42,927 nt of DNA from CAYFPO01 sp964345035 (lineage in GTDB: Bacteria; Fidelibacterota; Marinisomatia; SCGC-AAA003-L08; GCA-002704045): NCBI GenBank assembly GCA_964345035.1, contig CAYFPO010000020.1, forward strand, positions 1 to 42,927, given 5' to 3'. Under the pieces are notes generated by a model. That model was not told the DNA's origin, searched no databases, and saw only the letters and a list, made by a program, of their open reading frames with translations. The translations under genes and the position numbers were made by a program. The first letter of the stretch is position 1; each line of letters begins with the position of its first letter. Positions 25,061 to 33,341 of this stretch are shown in pieces.

Positions 25061-25387
25061 ATGATGCCAAAAGGCGGATTACAATCTATGATCAAAAAAG
25101 CTCAGAAGCTACAGGAAAAAATGCAGGCAGCACAGGAACAATTGGGCAGTATCAAAGCTGAAGGACAATCAGGCGGCGGTATGGTTACGGTCACTGCAAA
25201 CGGTAAAAAAGAGTTGACCGCCATTAAGATTGATCCTGAAATACTCACTGAAGATACAGAAATGGTGGAGGATCTTATCCTGGTAGCTGTAAATCAGGCA
25301 TTGGATAAAGCACAGGAACAGGCAGATGAAAAAATCAAGTCAGCAACGGGAGGTATGCTGGGCGGAATGAATATTCCGGGACTGTGA
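25061..25387 (+). CDS. ebfC: EbfC/YbaB nucleoid-associated protein
   Basis: A 108-residue YbaB/EbfC protein, a dimeric DNA-binding nucleoid factor. Family elements are LQSMIKKAQKLQEKMQAAQE, GSIKAEGQSGGGMVTVTANG and KIDPEILTEDTEMVEDLI. The start (ATGATG) follows dnaX by 12 bases with AGGAG upstream. It lies between dnaX and recR in the standard order. Its TGA overlaps the recR start. Confidence 0.95.
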   Translation: MMPKGGLQSMIKKAQKLQEKMQAAQEQLGSIKAEGQSGGGMVTVTANGKKELTAIKIDPEILTEDTEMVEDLILVAVNQALDKAQEQADEKIKSATGGMLGGMNIPGL

Positions 25388-25983
25388 TGAGTCATATTCC
25401 TCCATCTTTGGAGAAAGTGATAGAAGAGCTGTCGAAATTCCCAGGAATCGGAAAAAAGACTGCCCAACGGTTGGGACTTCACGTATTAAAATCTTCCCCG
25501 GAATCCGTATATGAGTTAGCTCAGGCATTGAAGGATGTAAAAGACAAGATCATGACATGTGAGATCTGCCATAATATTTCTGAAGAATCTCCGTGTGACA
25601 TCTGCAACAATCCGGGCAGAGATAAATCCACACTATGCATCGTAGAAAATTCTGCAGATATCATGTTGATGGAAAATACCGGATATAAGGGACAGTATCA
25701 TGTGTTAGGTGGTGTGATATCACCTTTAGAGGGGGTTGGCTCGGAACATCTACATTTTACGGATCTGGAAGAAAAAGCGGATACATTTGATGAAATCATC
25801 ATTGCAACCAATGCTAACATCGAAAGTGACGCAACCGGATTATATATTCAGAAAATTCTTGCGGACAAGAATGTGAATATATCCCGACTTGCCCGTGGAT
25901 TACCCGTTGGCGGTCATTTAGAGTATGTGGACGAAGCCACATTAACCAAAGCATTGCAAGACAGGGTAAAGTGTGATGATTAA
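25387..25983 (+). CDS. recR: RecR, recombination mediator protein
   Basis: A 198-residue protein that with RecO and RecF helps load RecA on SSB-covered gaps. The N-terminal helix-hairpin-helix (LSKFPGIGKKTAQRLGLH), the zinc site CEICHNISEESPCDIC and a Toprim domain (LCIVENSADIMLMENTGYKG, VLGGVISPLEGVG) are all present. The ATG at 25387 is preferred to the GTG just before it. It overlaps the ebfC stop and pgsA by 8 bases. Confidence 0.96.
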   Translation: MSHIPPSLEKVIEELSKFPGIGKKTAQRLGLHVLKSSPESVYELAQALKDVKDKIMTCEICHNISEESPCDICNNPGRDKSTLCIVENSADIMLMENTGYKGQYHVLGGVISPLEGVGSEHLHFTDLEEKADTFDEIIIATNANIESDATGLYIQKILADKNVNISRLARGLPVGGHLEYVDEATLTKALQDRVKCDD

Positions 25984-26569
25984 GAAAAAATATATTCCCA
26001 ATTTTCTGACAAGTCTTCGGATTATCCTGACACCGGTGTTCATCTATTTTCTACTTTCAGATCTTAACCATGGAAAACTCATCGCAGCATTCATATTTTT
26101 TGTTGCGTCACTTTCCGATGCTCTGGACGGGAAATTAGCCAGAAAATATGGAGTTGTCACAAAATTCGGGATTTTCTTTGACCCGCTTGCAGATAAACTA
26201 TTGGTTTTGTCAGCAATGGTTTCATTTGTAATTATTGGTGATGTCAAACTCTGGATGGTGGTAATCATTTCCGGAAGGGATATTGTCATAACAGTATTAA
26301 GATCAATTATGCAGATGAAGGGTACCACCATGATCACCAGTAAAGCAGGGAAACTGAAAACAACCCTTCAGGTGTTTGCAATTTCCACAATTCTGCTGTA
26401 TCTGATTTTTAAATCTTACAATCTGACAGAATTCACCAGTATTTTTGATAATTTTTCCGTCATCTATGGATTGATGTGGATAACAACTATGATCACAGTC
26501 TATACCGGCATTCACTACTTTTATAGAAATCATAAGACTCTCCGCCTCCTGTTTCACGGAAATGAGTAA
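25976..26569 (+). CDS. pgsA: PgsA, CDP-diacylglycerol-glycerol-3-phosphate phosphatidyltransferase
   Basis: A 197-residue membrane enzyme of the CDP-alcohol phosphotransferase family that makes phosphatidylglycerophosphate. The signature D-x2-D-G-x2-A-R-x8-G-x3-D-x3-D is complete: DALDGKLARK, then GIFFDPLADK. About five or six hydrophobic helices follow. The next gene, pgpA, encodes a phosphatase for its product, and overlaps it by 8 bases, so the two steps of phosphatidylglycerol synthesis are co-expressed. The start at 25976 is chosen over the GTG 3 bases earlier. Confidence 0.95.
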   Translation: MIKKKYIPNFLTSLRIILTPVFIYFLLSDLNHGKLIAAFIFFVASLSDALDGKLARKYGVVTKFGIFFDPLADKLLVLSAMVSFVIIGDVKLWMVVIISGRDIVITVLRSIMQMKGTTMITSKAGKLKTTLQVFAISTILLYLIFKSYNLTEFTSIFDNFSVIYGLMWITTMITVYTGIHYFYRNHKTLRLLFHGNE

Positions 26570-27008
26570 ACTGAGCTATGCAGTCAGCTCGATCGGGTAT
26601 ATTGGTAAATTCCCAATATTCCCTGGAACTGCTGCCAGCGGTATTGCAGCATTGTTGTGGTGGTTTGTCCCTGAATCAAACGTTATCATTCAAATCATTC
26701 TCATTGTTTTAGTTACAATTTTTGGTATTTTTACCTCCGGTAAAACCGCAGAATATCTTCACACTAAAGACCCTTCAGAGGTGGTGATTGACGAAGTGTC
26801 CGGGATGTGGATATCTCTGTTTCTCCTACCACACCAAATCTATCTATTTGTTATTGGGTTCATCATATTCAGGATTTTGGATATTTGGAAACCGCTGTGG
26901 ATCGATTCCGTGCAAAACATACCTGGAGGTGTTGGAATTATGGCGGATGATGTTTTATCAGGACTTGTCACCTGTGGGTTGATTCATCTCGGATTGATGT
27001 TATTATGA
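26562..27008 (+). CDS. pgpA: PgpA, phosphatidylglycerophosphatase A
   Basis: A 148-residue membrane phosphatase that removes the terminal phosphate of phosphatidylglycerophosphate. Family motifs: GKFPIFPGTAASG, DPSEVVIDEVSGMW, FRILDIWKPLWID and GGVGIMADDVLSG. The acidic residues in the last two probably bind magnesium. Three or four hydrophobic segments are visible. It overlaps pgsA by 8 bases and cinA by 4. Confidence 0.95.
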   Translation: MSKLSYAVSSIGYIGKFPIFPGTAASGIAALLWWFVPESNVIIQIILIVLVTIFGIFTSGKTAEYLHTKDPSEVVIDEVSGMWISLFLLPHQIYLFVIGFIIFRILDIWKPLWIDSVQNIPGGVGIMADDVLSGLVTCGLIHLGLMLL

Positions 27009-28234
27009 ATGCCTGTATGCTCACAATTGGAGATGAACTTCTTCAGGGATATACAGTTGATACAAATTCAGCGTGGTTGGGCAAAACTCTAGAAAATTAC
27101 AATATTCAGTTCAAAGAAAAGATTACAATTTCCGACGATCTGGATGCCATTGTGAATTCTACCAAAGGTGCAATTGAAAAAAAATACCCATATATTTTTA
27201 TAACCGGTGGTTTAGGTCCAACGCATGATGATGTTACCAAGACTGCAATGAAGCATGTGTTTGAATCTGATGAATATTTTGATGAGGCGTATTATGAATT
27301 ATTGAAACAAAAATTTGCTGCAGCAGGGATTTCTATGCCGGATAATAACCGCTCTCAGGCAGTGATTTTAACTGAGTGCACGCCTCTGGAAAATAAAATG
27401 GGTACCGCATTGGGGATGTACTTTACAAAAAATGATTCACAAATATTTGTAATGCCGGGAGTTCCAAATGAGATGAAATCCATTACAAAACATATCATCA
27501 TACCTAACTATCTCACAGACAATGAACTTCCACATAAGACAATAACCCTGCTGACCACCGGTGTATCTGAAAGCAGAATTGCAGAACAGATAATGGAGCT
27601 TGTGGAGAAATATAGTGAATCAGTGAAGACTGCATTTCTTCCCCAATATACAGGCGTGAATATCCGGCTGCGATTGAGAGATTCGTTTGACGGTTCTGAA
27701 ATTAAACAATATACCAGCGAATTAAAATCACTGTTGGGGCCTGTAATCTATGGTACTGATGATGATACATTGGAATCAGTGGTGGGTACACTGCTAAGAG
27801 AAAACAATCTGACCATTTCAGCCGCAGAATCCTGCACGGGCGGACTGATTTCAAAACGGTTAACCAATATTGCCGGTTCATCGGATTATTTTGTGGGGAG
27901 TGTCATTGTGTACAATAATATCTTAAAGGAGAAAATACTGAATGTATCTTCAGAAACATTGGAAACACAGGGCGCAGTGAGTGAAAAAACAGCAACTGAG
28001 ATGGCAATGGGTATCAGAAAAATTACCGGAGCAGATTTGGGTGTTGCAGCTACGGGCATCAGTGGTCCCGGTGGAGGATCAATGGAAAAACCGGTAGGTT
28101 TGGTGTACATTGCAGTATCCGATCGGAGTACAGTGCAGGTGAAAAAAATTAATTTCCCCCGGGGGCGGGATATCCACAGGATACTGTCTGCCAATACTGC
28201 TCTGAATATGGTAAGGATGCGGCTCATTGGATAA
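27005..28234 (+). CDS. cinA: CinA, competence/damage-inducible protein with NMN amidase domain
   Basis: A 409-residue two-domain protein. The N-terminal MoCF-like domain (residues 1-170, ITGGLGPTHDDVTK, MPGVPNEMK) is the ADP-ribose pyrophosphatase-type part, and the C-terminal PncC domain (about 260-405) has AAESCTGGLISKRLTNIAG and ATGISGPGGG with the serine nucleophile of NMN deamidase. It recycles NMN and handles ADP-ribose. In several bacteria it is placed directly before recA with thpR, as here. It overlaps pgpA by 4 bases and thpR by 8. Confidence 0.95.
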   Translation: MNACMLTIGDELLQGYTVDTNSAWLGKTLENYNIQFKEKITISDDLDAIVNSTKGAIEKKYPYIFITGGLGPTHDDVTKTAMKHVFESDEYFDEAYYELLKQKFAAAGISMPDNNRSQAVILTECTPLENKMGTALGMYFTKNDSQIFVMPGVPNEMKSITKHIIIPNYLTDNELPHKTITLLTTGVSESRIAEQIMELVEKYSESVKTAFLPQYTGVNIRLRLRDSFDGSEIKQYTSELKSLLGPVIYGTDDDTLESVVGTLLRENNLTISAAESCTGGLISKRLTNIAGSSDYFVGSVIVYNNILKEKILNVSSETLETQGAVSEKTATEMAMGIRKITGADLGVAATGISGPGGGSMEKPVGLVYIAVSDRSTVQVKKINFPRGRDIHRILSANTALNMVRMRLIG

Positions 28235-28796
28235 TTTTAGATCACGGTTATTCCTGGGGATAGATGTTTCCTATAAATTGAAGGATCTTATGTCAATGAT
28301 ATCATCAACCATTGAATCCGGATTTAAGGAAATAAAATGGATTACAGGAACACATTTGCATATTACACTGGCATTTTTGGGAAATGTGGAGAAATCCCGG
28401 GTTCCCGAATTGATCCAGAAAATAAAGGATACATCATTGGTTGAACCATTTGAGATGAAAGTGGAGGGGACGGGAGTATTCCCCAATGAATCTTTCCCTC
28501 GTGTGTTCTGGCTGGATATTTCACAGGGCAGGCATGAGCTGGAAGGTATCCATAATCGGTTGGAACAGGCAACGATGCCGTATAAGGAAAATCAGAGAAC
28601 AGAACGGTTCATTCCCCATATAACAATCGGCAGATTACTGGCAAAAGCTAATCCCCAAAAATTAAACATTACAAACTTCTTAAATGCCTTGTATGAACCC
28701 ATCAGAATTGATGTAAATTCTGTGCAGTTATATGAGAGTAATCTGCGCCCTGAAGGGCCGATTTATACTGTGTTGGAAAAATTCTCCTTAAAATAA
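28227..28796 (+). CDS. thpR: ThpR, RNA 2',3'-cyclic phosphodiesterase (LigT family)
   Basis: A 189-residue 2H phosphoesterase. The two catalytic HxTx motifs are HITLAFLG (about residue 47) and HITIGRLL (about residue 131), with the expected spacing. It acts on RNA 2',3'-cyclic phosphates. The TTG start is supported by AAGGA nine bases before it and by overlap with cinA. The frame offers no better ATG early enough. It sits between cinA and recA, a recurrent trio. Confidence 0.92.
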   Translation: MDNFRSRLFLGIDVSYKLKDLMSMISSTIESGFKEIKWITGTHLHITLAFLGNVEKSRVPELIQKIKDTSLVEPFEMKVEGTGVFPNESFPRVFWLDISQGRHELEGIHNRLEQATMPYKENQRTERFIPHITIGRLLAKANPQKLNITNFLNALYEPIRIDVNSVQLYESNLRPEGPIYTVLEKFSLK

Positions 28797-28808
28797 AGAA
28801 AGGACGCC

Positions 28809-29828
28809 ATGCCAGAAGCAGCAGCAAAAACCAAAAATAAAGAAAACAAAAGTTTAGATTTAGCAATTTCTCAGATTGAACGCCAATTTGGTAAAGGCTC
28901 CATTATGCGGATGGGAGAAGACAATGTAATTCAAGTTGATTCTGTGTCCACAGGGTCTATCTCGCTTGATGCAGCATTGGGTATTGGCGGAGTTCCCAAA
29001 GGCCGAATCTGTGAAATTTATGGACCTGAATCCTCAGGCAAAACCACACTTACACTGCATATTGTCGCTGAGGCTCAGAAAGCTGGCGGACATGCTGCAT
29101 TTATTGATGCAGAGCATGCATTGGATCCGTCATACGCAAAAAAATTGGGTGTGAATATAGATGAATTGCTCATATCCCAGCCGGATACCGGAGAGCAGGC
29201 ATTGGATATCTGTGAAACGCTGGTGCGATCCGGTGCACTGGATATAATTGTGATAGATTCGGTGGCTGCACTGGTTCCAAAGGCAGAGTTGGATGGAGAG
29301 ATGGGGGATACCCATGTAGGACTGCAGGCACGGTTGATGTCCCAGGCTTTGCGGAAATTGACTGGAACTGTATCTAAATCCAGCACCTGTGTTATATTCA
29401 TCAACCAGATACGGATGAAGATAGGTGTGATGTTTGGAAATCCCGAGACCACATCCGGCGGTAATGCCCTGAAATTTTATTCATCTGTTCGGTTGGACAT
29501 ACGACGTATTTCTCAGATCAAGGATGCAGACCAGGTGATCGGCAACCGGACCCGTGTAAAGGTAGTCAAAAACAAGGTAGCACCTCCATTCAGACTGGCA
29601 GAGTTTGATATTATGTATGGCGAAGGAATTTCCTACGAAGGTGACCTGCTGGATCTGGCGGTAAAGGGAGACATTGTGAACAAAATGGGAGCTTGGTTTT
29701 CATATAAGGAATTCAAGATCGGACAAGGCAGAGAAAATGCTAAAAAGTATATTGCAGAAAATCCAAAAGTGAAAACTGAGATCGAGGAAAAAGTAAAGAG
29801 CTTCCTGGGTATTGAAAATACAGGTTAG
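28809..29828 (+). CDS. recA: RecA recombinase
   Basis: A 339-residue RecA with the Walker A GPESSGKTTLTLH, DAEHALDPSYAKKLGVN, the Walker B-like DIIVIDSVAAL, loop L1 GDTHVGLQARLMSQALRKL and loop L2 INQIRMKIGVMFGNPETTSG. It binds ssDNA, pairs strands and triggers LexA cleavage. It begins 12 bases after thpR with AAAGGA upstream. Length is typical. The C-terminus lacks the long acidic tail of E. coli RecA. Confidence 0.98.
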   Translation: MPEAAAKTKNKENKSLDLAISQIERQFGKGSIMRMGEDNVIQVDSVSTGSISLDAALGIGGVPKGRICEIYGPESSGKTTLTLHIVAEAQKAGGHAAFIDAEHALDPSYAKKLGVNIDELLISQPDTGEQALDICETLVRSGALDIIVIDSVAALVPKAELDGEMGDTHVGLQARLMSQALRKLTGTVSKSSTCVIFINQIRMKIGVMFGNPETTSGGNALKFYSSVRLDIRRISQIKDADQVIGNRTRVKVVKNKVAPPFRLAEFDIMYGEGISYEGDLLDLAVKGDIVNKMGAWFSYKEFKIGQGRENAKKYIAENPKVKTEIEEKVKSFLGIENTG

Positions 29829-29856
29829 TAGTTAATAGTGGTTGGTGAGCAGTGAA
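29826..29856. repeat. Degenerate heptad-like repeat after recA
   Basis: Directly after the recA stop, 29826-29856 is a low-complexity run of imperfect 7-8 base units (TAGTAGT, TAATAGT, GGTTGG, TGAGCAGTG). Many bacterial intergenic spaces carry such runs. It has no coding or promoter features and its copy number elsewhere in the genome is unknown. Confidence 0.4.
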
Positions 29857-30046
29857 TTCCTTCAAAATATATCACACCAAAAGTTAAAATTTAAAACTCA
29901 CCAAAAAGTAATTAGTCATTTGCTTCGCGTCATTGATGGAAGTGTATTGTAATTCGCAAGCATCAAGTATCGAATATCCAGCATCCCCAAATCCAGCAAC
30001 CAACACCTTTGAAAAATTAAATTGTCATAAATTACTGCCATAATAA
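29857..30046. other. Non-coding spacer between recA and hsp20, with second quasi-repeat
   Basis: This stretch has no supportable gene. It holds a second imperfect repeat (29955-30003) built from units like CATCAAGT, ATCGAAT and ATCCAGCA (the last occurs twice). A strong terminator for recA was not seen. It runs up to the palindromes before hsp20. Confidence 0.5.
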
Positions 30047-30097
30047 CATACAGTGCAGTCTGTATGGCAGATAATATCAATATTTCCGTTAAATATT
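30035..30097. promoter_or_regulatory. Nested palindromes upstream of hsp20 (putative operator)
   Basis: Three overlapping or adjacent inverted repeats occur about 75-135 bases before the hsp20 start: CTGCCATA/TATGGCAG (30035-30070), an inner CATACAG-TGCAGT-CTGTATG (30047-30066), and AATATTT-CCGTT-AAATATT (30079-30097). The middle one has the size of a dimeric repressor site. It does not match the CIRCE sequence. A TATAAT at 30142-30147 could be a -10 box but its -35 partner is unclear. A heat-shock role is inferred from the neighbour only. Confidence 0.4.
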
Positions 30098-30168
30098 AGT
30101 ATGGCATTGGTATTGCAGTATGAAATGCGAGTTTACATTTATATAATTAATACAGAAAGGAAAATAAA

Positions 30169-30609
30169 ATGACACTCGTAAAATACTCACCAAGAAAACC
30201 ATTAGTCAGTATCTTTGATGATATGGACAGAATGTTCAACCAAATACTTGGGAATGGAGCACAGATTGAGGATGAAAATCACTGGGTTCCGGTTTTTGAT
30301 GCCAGAGAATCTGAAGATGAATTCATACTCACAGCAGATCTACCCGGCATAACAAAAAAAGAAATTGATATTAACATGAGTGAAAATGTGTTAACGGTTT
30401 CCGGTGAGAGAAAATCTGAGAAAAAGAATGAAAACCATAACTGGTATTTCAGTGAAATTCAATATGGCAGTTTCAGTAGATCCTTTAATCTGCCTGAAAA
30501 TGTGAATGAAGAAAAGATCGCTGCTAAATTCAAAAATGGAGTATTGACTTTAACAATACCAAAAACTACCCCCATCACACCAGAAGTGAAAAAAATCGCA
30601 ATATCCTAA
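30169..30609 (+). CDS. Hsp20/alpha-crystallin family small heat-shock protein
   Basis: A 146-residue ATP-independent holdase. The alpha-crystallin domain spans about 40-135, with WVPVFDARE, LTADLPGITKKEIDINMSEN, VLTVSGERKSE and FKNGVLTLTIPK typical of the family. The I-x-I/V-like tail at the end (KKIAIS) is short. A GAAAGGAAAA site lies before the ATG. It stands alone between a palindrome-rich leader and a terminator, so it probably forms its own transcription unit. Confidence 0.95.
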   Translation: MTLVKYSPRKPLVSIFDDMDRMFNQILGNGAQIEDENHWVPVFDARESEDEFILTADLPGITKKEIDINMSENVLTVSGERKSEKKNENHNWYFSEIQYGSFSRSFNLPENVNEEKIAAKFKNGVLTLTIPKTTPITPEVKKIAIS

Positions 30610-30631
30610 TCCTCCTTATTGAATGCGGTTT

Positions 30632-30664
30632 AAACCCCGGTCAGAGATGATCGGGGTTTTTTCT
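30632..30664 (+). terminator. Rho-independent terminator after hsp20
   Basis: AAACCCCGGTC (30632-30642) pairs with GATCGGGGTTT (30649-30659) over 11 positions (one G-T) around AGAGAT, followed by a T run that ends at 30662. It lies 23 bases after the hsp20 stop and is the clearest terminator in the window. Confidence 0.9.
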
Positions 30665-30719
30665 TGTTCAGATATTTCAAATAAATGGGTTTAATTTTCA
30701 TCTATGGGATATTGGGTAA

Positions 30720-31868
30720 ATGTATAACAAAACACGAGGCAGGTTTCTCCTGGATGAAAATATTGTATTTTTGAATCATGGCTCTTTTGGTGCCTGCACA
30801 AAATCAGTATTTAAAGAGTACCAAAAATTTCAAAAGCAATTCGAATCCCATCCTGTACATTTTGTTGAACAGGAGATTTCTGGATTATTAGCTGAATCCC
30901 GAGCAGCTCTGTCAAAATTTCTGAGTGTGGATCCGAAGGATATTGTTCTAATTCCCAATCCAACCACTGCATTGAATGAAATCGTCCGTAGTTTGGATAT
31001 TAAGCCTGGTGATGAAATTCTTACTACCAATCACGAATATGGAGCAATGTCAAAAACCTGGGAATTTATTACAGAAAAAACCGGAGCAGGATTAAAATCT
31101 GCGAAGTTCCCTCTACCAATTTTATCTCAGGAATACATTGTAGAAAAGTTGATTAGTGAGATTACACCTATGACCAGAATTATATTTATTAGTCATATTA
31201 CCAGTCCCACTGCTATGATCTTCCCGGTAAAAAAAGTGTGTGAAATTGCTAAAGAGCGTGGTATCATTTCCATTATTGATGGTGCCCATGCTCCCGGTCA
31301 GATTCCGTTGGACATTTTTGATATCAATCCTGATTTCTACATAGGTACCTGTCATAAATGGCTGTGTGCACCCAAAGGAACCAGCTTTATGTATATTCGT
31401 GAAACATTACAAAAGTCAATAGAACCATTGGTTGTTGGATGGGGATGGAGAGACGATACTTCCTTCTTATCGCCTTTTATCAGTAATCATGAATGGTGGG
31501 GAACTCAGGATTTAGCCTCTTATTTCTGTATTCCAAAAACACTTGAGGTGTTTGAAAAGAATTTTACGGAGATTAAGAGAAAACATTGTAGGAAGATGGT
31601 GGTTAAATTTCGCAGGAAATTAAATAAAATAACAGGTGAATCACCAATCTGTCCGGAAAATATGCTTGGTCAGATGGCGGCATTGATTCTACCAGATGTA
31701 GATCCAACCCTGGTCAAATCACAATTGATCGGTGAACATAATATTGAAGTCCCGGTATTCATCTGGGAGGATGAAACTTTACTCAGGATTTCCTGCCAAA
31801 TATATAATGATGAGGATGATATTACTGCTCTTGAAACAGCACTGAAAAATCTGATGAATAATCCATAG
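30720..31868 (+). CDS. Class V aminotransferase, isopenicillin-N-epimerase-like
   Basis: A 382-residue PLP enzyme of fold type I. The internal aldimine lysine is in GTCHKWLCAPKGTSF, the PLP-binding Asp in IIDGAHAPGQ, and the N-terminal FLNHGSFGACTKSV matches isopenicillin-N-epimerase-like members rather than cysteine desulfurases (no catalytic loop Cys is evident). The true substrate is unknown; the family is broad (epimerases, lyases, aminotransferases). It begins after the hsp20 terminator and ends 57 bases before the symporter gene, so its membership in that operon is uncertain. Confidence 0.8.
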   Translation: MYNKTRGRFLLDENIVFLNHGSFGACTKSVFKEYQKFQKQFESHPVHFVEQEISGLLAESRAALSKFLSVDPKDIVLIPNPTTALNEIVRSLDIKPGDEILTTNHEYGAMSKTWEFITEKTGAGLKSAKFPLPILSQEYIVEKLISEITPMTRIIFISHITSPTAMIFPVKKVCEIAKERGIISIIDGAHAPGQIPLDIFDINPDFYIGTCHKWLCAPKGTSFMYIRETLQKSIEPLVVGWGWRDDTSFLSPFISNHEWWGTQDLASYFCIPKTLEVFEKNFTEIKRKHCRKMVVKFRRKLNKITGESPICPENMLGQMAALILPDVDPTLVKSQLIGEHNIEVPVFIWEDETLLRISCQIYNDEDDITALETALKNLMNNP

Positions 31869-31925
31869 AATCTCCGATACACCAATAGTTGTCAGGTCTT
31901 AAATTTACCCTCTTTTATTTAAATA

Positions 31926-33341
31926 ATGTATTTAACTTTAATCTGTATATATTTTATTGTTCTGATCGGAATCGGGATTTGGAAGTCTGGAAAAGTCCGT
32001 ACCCATGATGATTTTTCTGTAGCCGGTAGAACATTGCCTGCATGGATTCTCACCGGTACAATGCTGGCAACCTGGATTGGAACAGGTTCCATACTGGGGA
32101 ATGCAGGGAAAACCTATTCAATTGGTATCGCATCGGTTATGCTGCCTATAGGGAGTGTTTTGGGAATCATTTTACTGATAAAGATTGCCGGGAAAGTCCG
32201 GAAAATGGAAACCACCACAGTCCCTGAGATTATTGGCAATAGATTTGGGGGTTCTGCCTGCATACTCAGTTCAATCACCCTGACATTGGCATATTTGGTA
32301 ATTGTTTCTTATCAGTATAATGCAGGCAGTTCAGTACTACAGGTTGTATTGACAGATGAATCCGGGTTTCCTATTATCTCTGAGCATACCGGAGTATTGA
32401 TATCTGCATTTTTTATCATCAGTTATACCATACTCGCCGGATTATACAGTGTGGCCTATACGGATGTTGCCAATTCGGTGATAATCCTATTCACTTTTCT
32501 GATTGCATTTCCATTGTTAGTCTTAAAAGCAGGAGGTATGTCAGGGATTGAATCTGCATTCTTGGAGACCGGCAGGGATGCACATCTCAATTTCCGGGGA
32601 ATGTTTTCAACTATTGATATTATCAATTTCTGTCTTCCACCTTTTTTACTGGTATTGGGGGATGCAAATATGTATCAACGGTTTTCAGCAGGGAAGGATG
32701 TTTCAAATACCTATCGATCAGTCAAATGGTTTATTTTTGGAGTAATTATTGTTGAGCTCATTATTATCATGTCCGCTTGGGTAAGCTCTGCGATGATCCC
32801 TGATGCAGCAAATGGAAAGCATGTGCTCATCTATGCTGCTGGAAATTTACTGCCGCCATTTCTCGGGGCAGTGATGATAACGACTATTGTGGGTATAATC
32901 GTGTCCACTGCTGATTCGTATCTCCTTGTGCCGGCAACGACTCTTGTGAAGGATATTTACATTAAATATTTTAAACCAACAACAACTGAGAAAAATGCAG
33001 TTTTATTCAGCAGAATAGGTGTACTAATTCTGGGTATTCTCGCGTATTTTATCTCCCGCGGTTTTGCAGAAAGTACGGGATTTTTTGAAAGGGCATTGTA
33101 CGCATATACAATTTACGGTGTTGGAATTACTCCTGTGTTAATGGCAGCCCTATTCTGGAAACGAGCCACGCCTGTGGGTGCCATTCTATCCATTGTATCA
33201 GGGGTGGTAGTCACCTTGTTTTGGAATGAGGGAGCTGCATACCTCCCTGAATATCTCACTCAGATGGATGAAGTGATACCGGGAATTTTCTGTTCAATGG
33301 TTACATTGATATCCGTTAGTATGGTGACTGGGGAAAAATAA
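31926..33341 (+). CDS. Sodium:solute symporter (SSS family)
   Basis: A 471-residue membrane protein with about 13 helices. Family features include the N-terminal FSVAGRTLPAWILTGTMLAT, WIGTGSILGNAG in the Na+ binding region, and ADSYLLVPATTLVKDIY near helix 8-9. SSS proteins move sugars, amino acids, vitamins or organic ions with sodium. I cannot tell the substrate. It shares a base with the next gene (TAATG), so it is translated with the MMPL exporter and the KARI-like protein. Confidence 0.88.
   Translation: MYLTLICIYFIVLIGIGIWKSGKVRTHDDFSVAGRTLPAWILTGTMLATWIGTGSILGNAGKTYSIGIASVMLPIGSVLGIILLIKIAGKVRKMETTTVPEIIGNRFGGSACILSSITLTLAYLVIVSYQYNAGSSVLQVVLTDESGFPIISEHTGVLISAFFIISYTILAGLYSVAYTDVANSVIILFTFLIAFPLLVLKAGGMSGIESAFLETGRDAHLNFRGMFSTIDIINFCLPPFLLVLGDANMYQRFSAGKDVSNTYRSVKWFIFGVIIVELIIIMSAWVSSAMIPDAANGKHVLIYAAGNLLPPFLGAVMITTIVGIIVSTADSYLLVPATTLVKDIYIKYFKPTTTEKNAVLFSRIGVLILGILAYFISRGFAESTGFFERALYAYTIYGVGITPVLMAALFWKRATPVGAILSIVSGVVVTLFWNEGAAYLPEYLTQMDEVIPGIFCSMVTLISVSMVTGEK

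Noticed and set aside
30035..30070. CIRCE heat-shock element before hsp20
   Set aside because: CIRCE is TTAGCACTC-N9-GAGTGCTAA; the arms here differ entirely.
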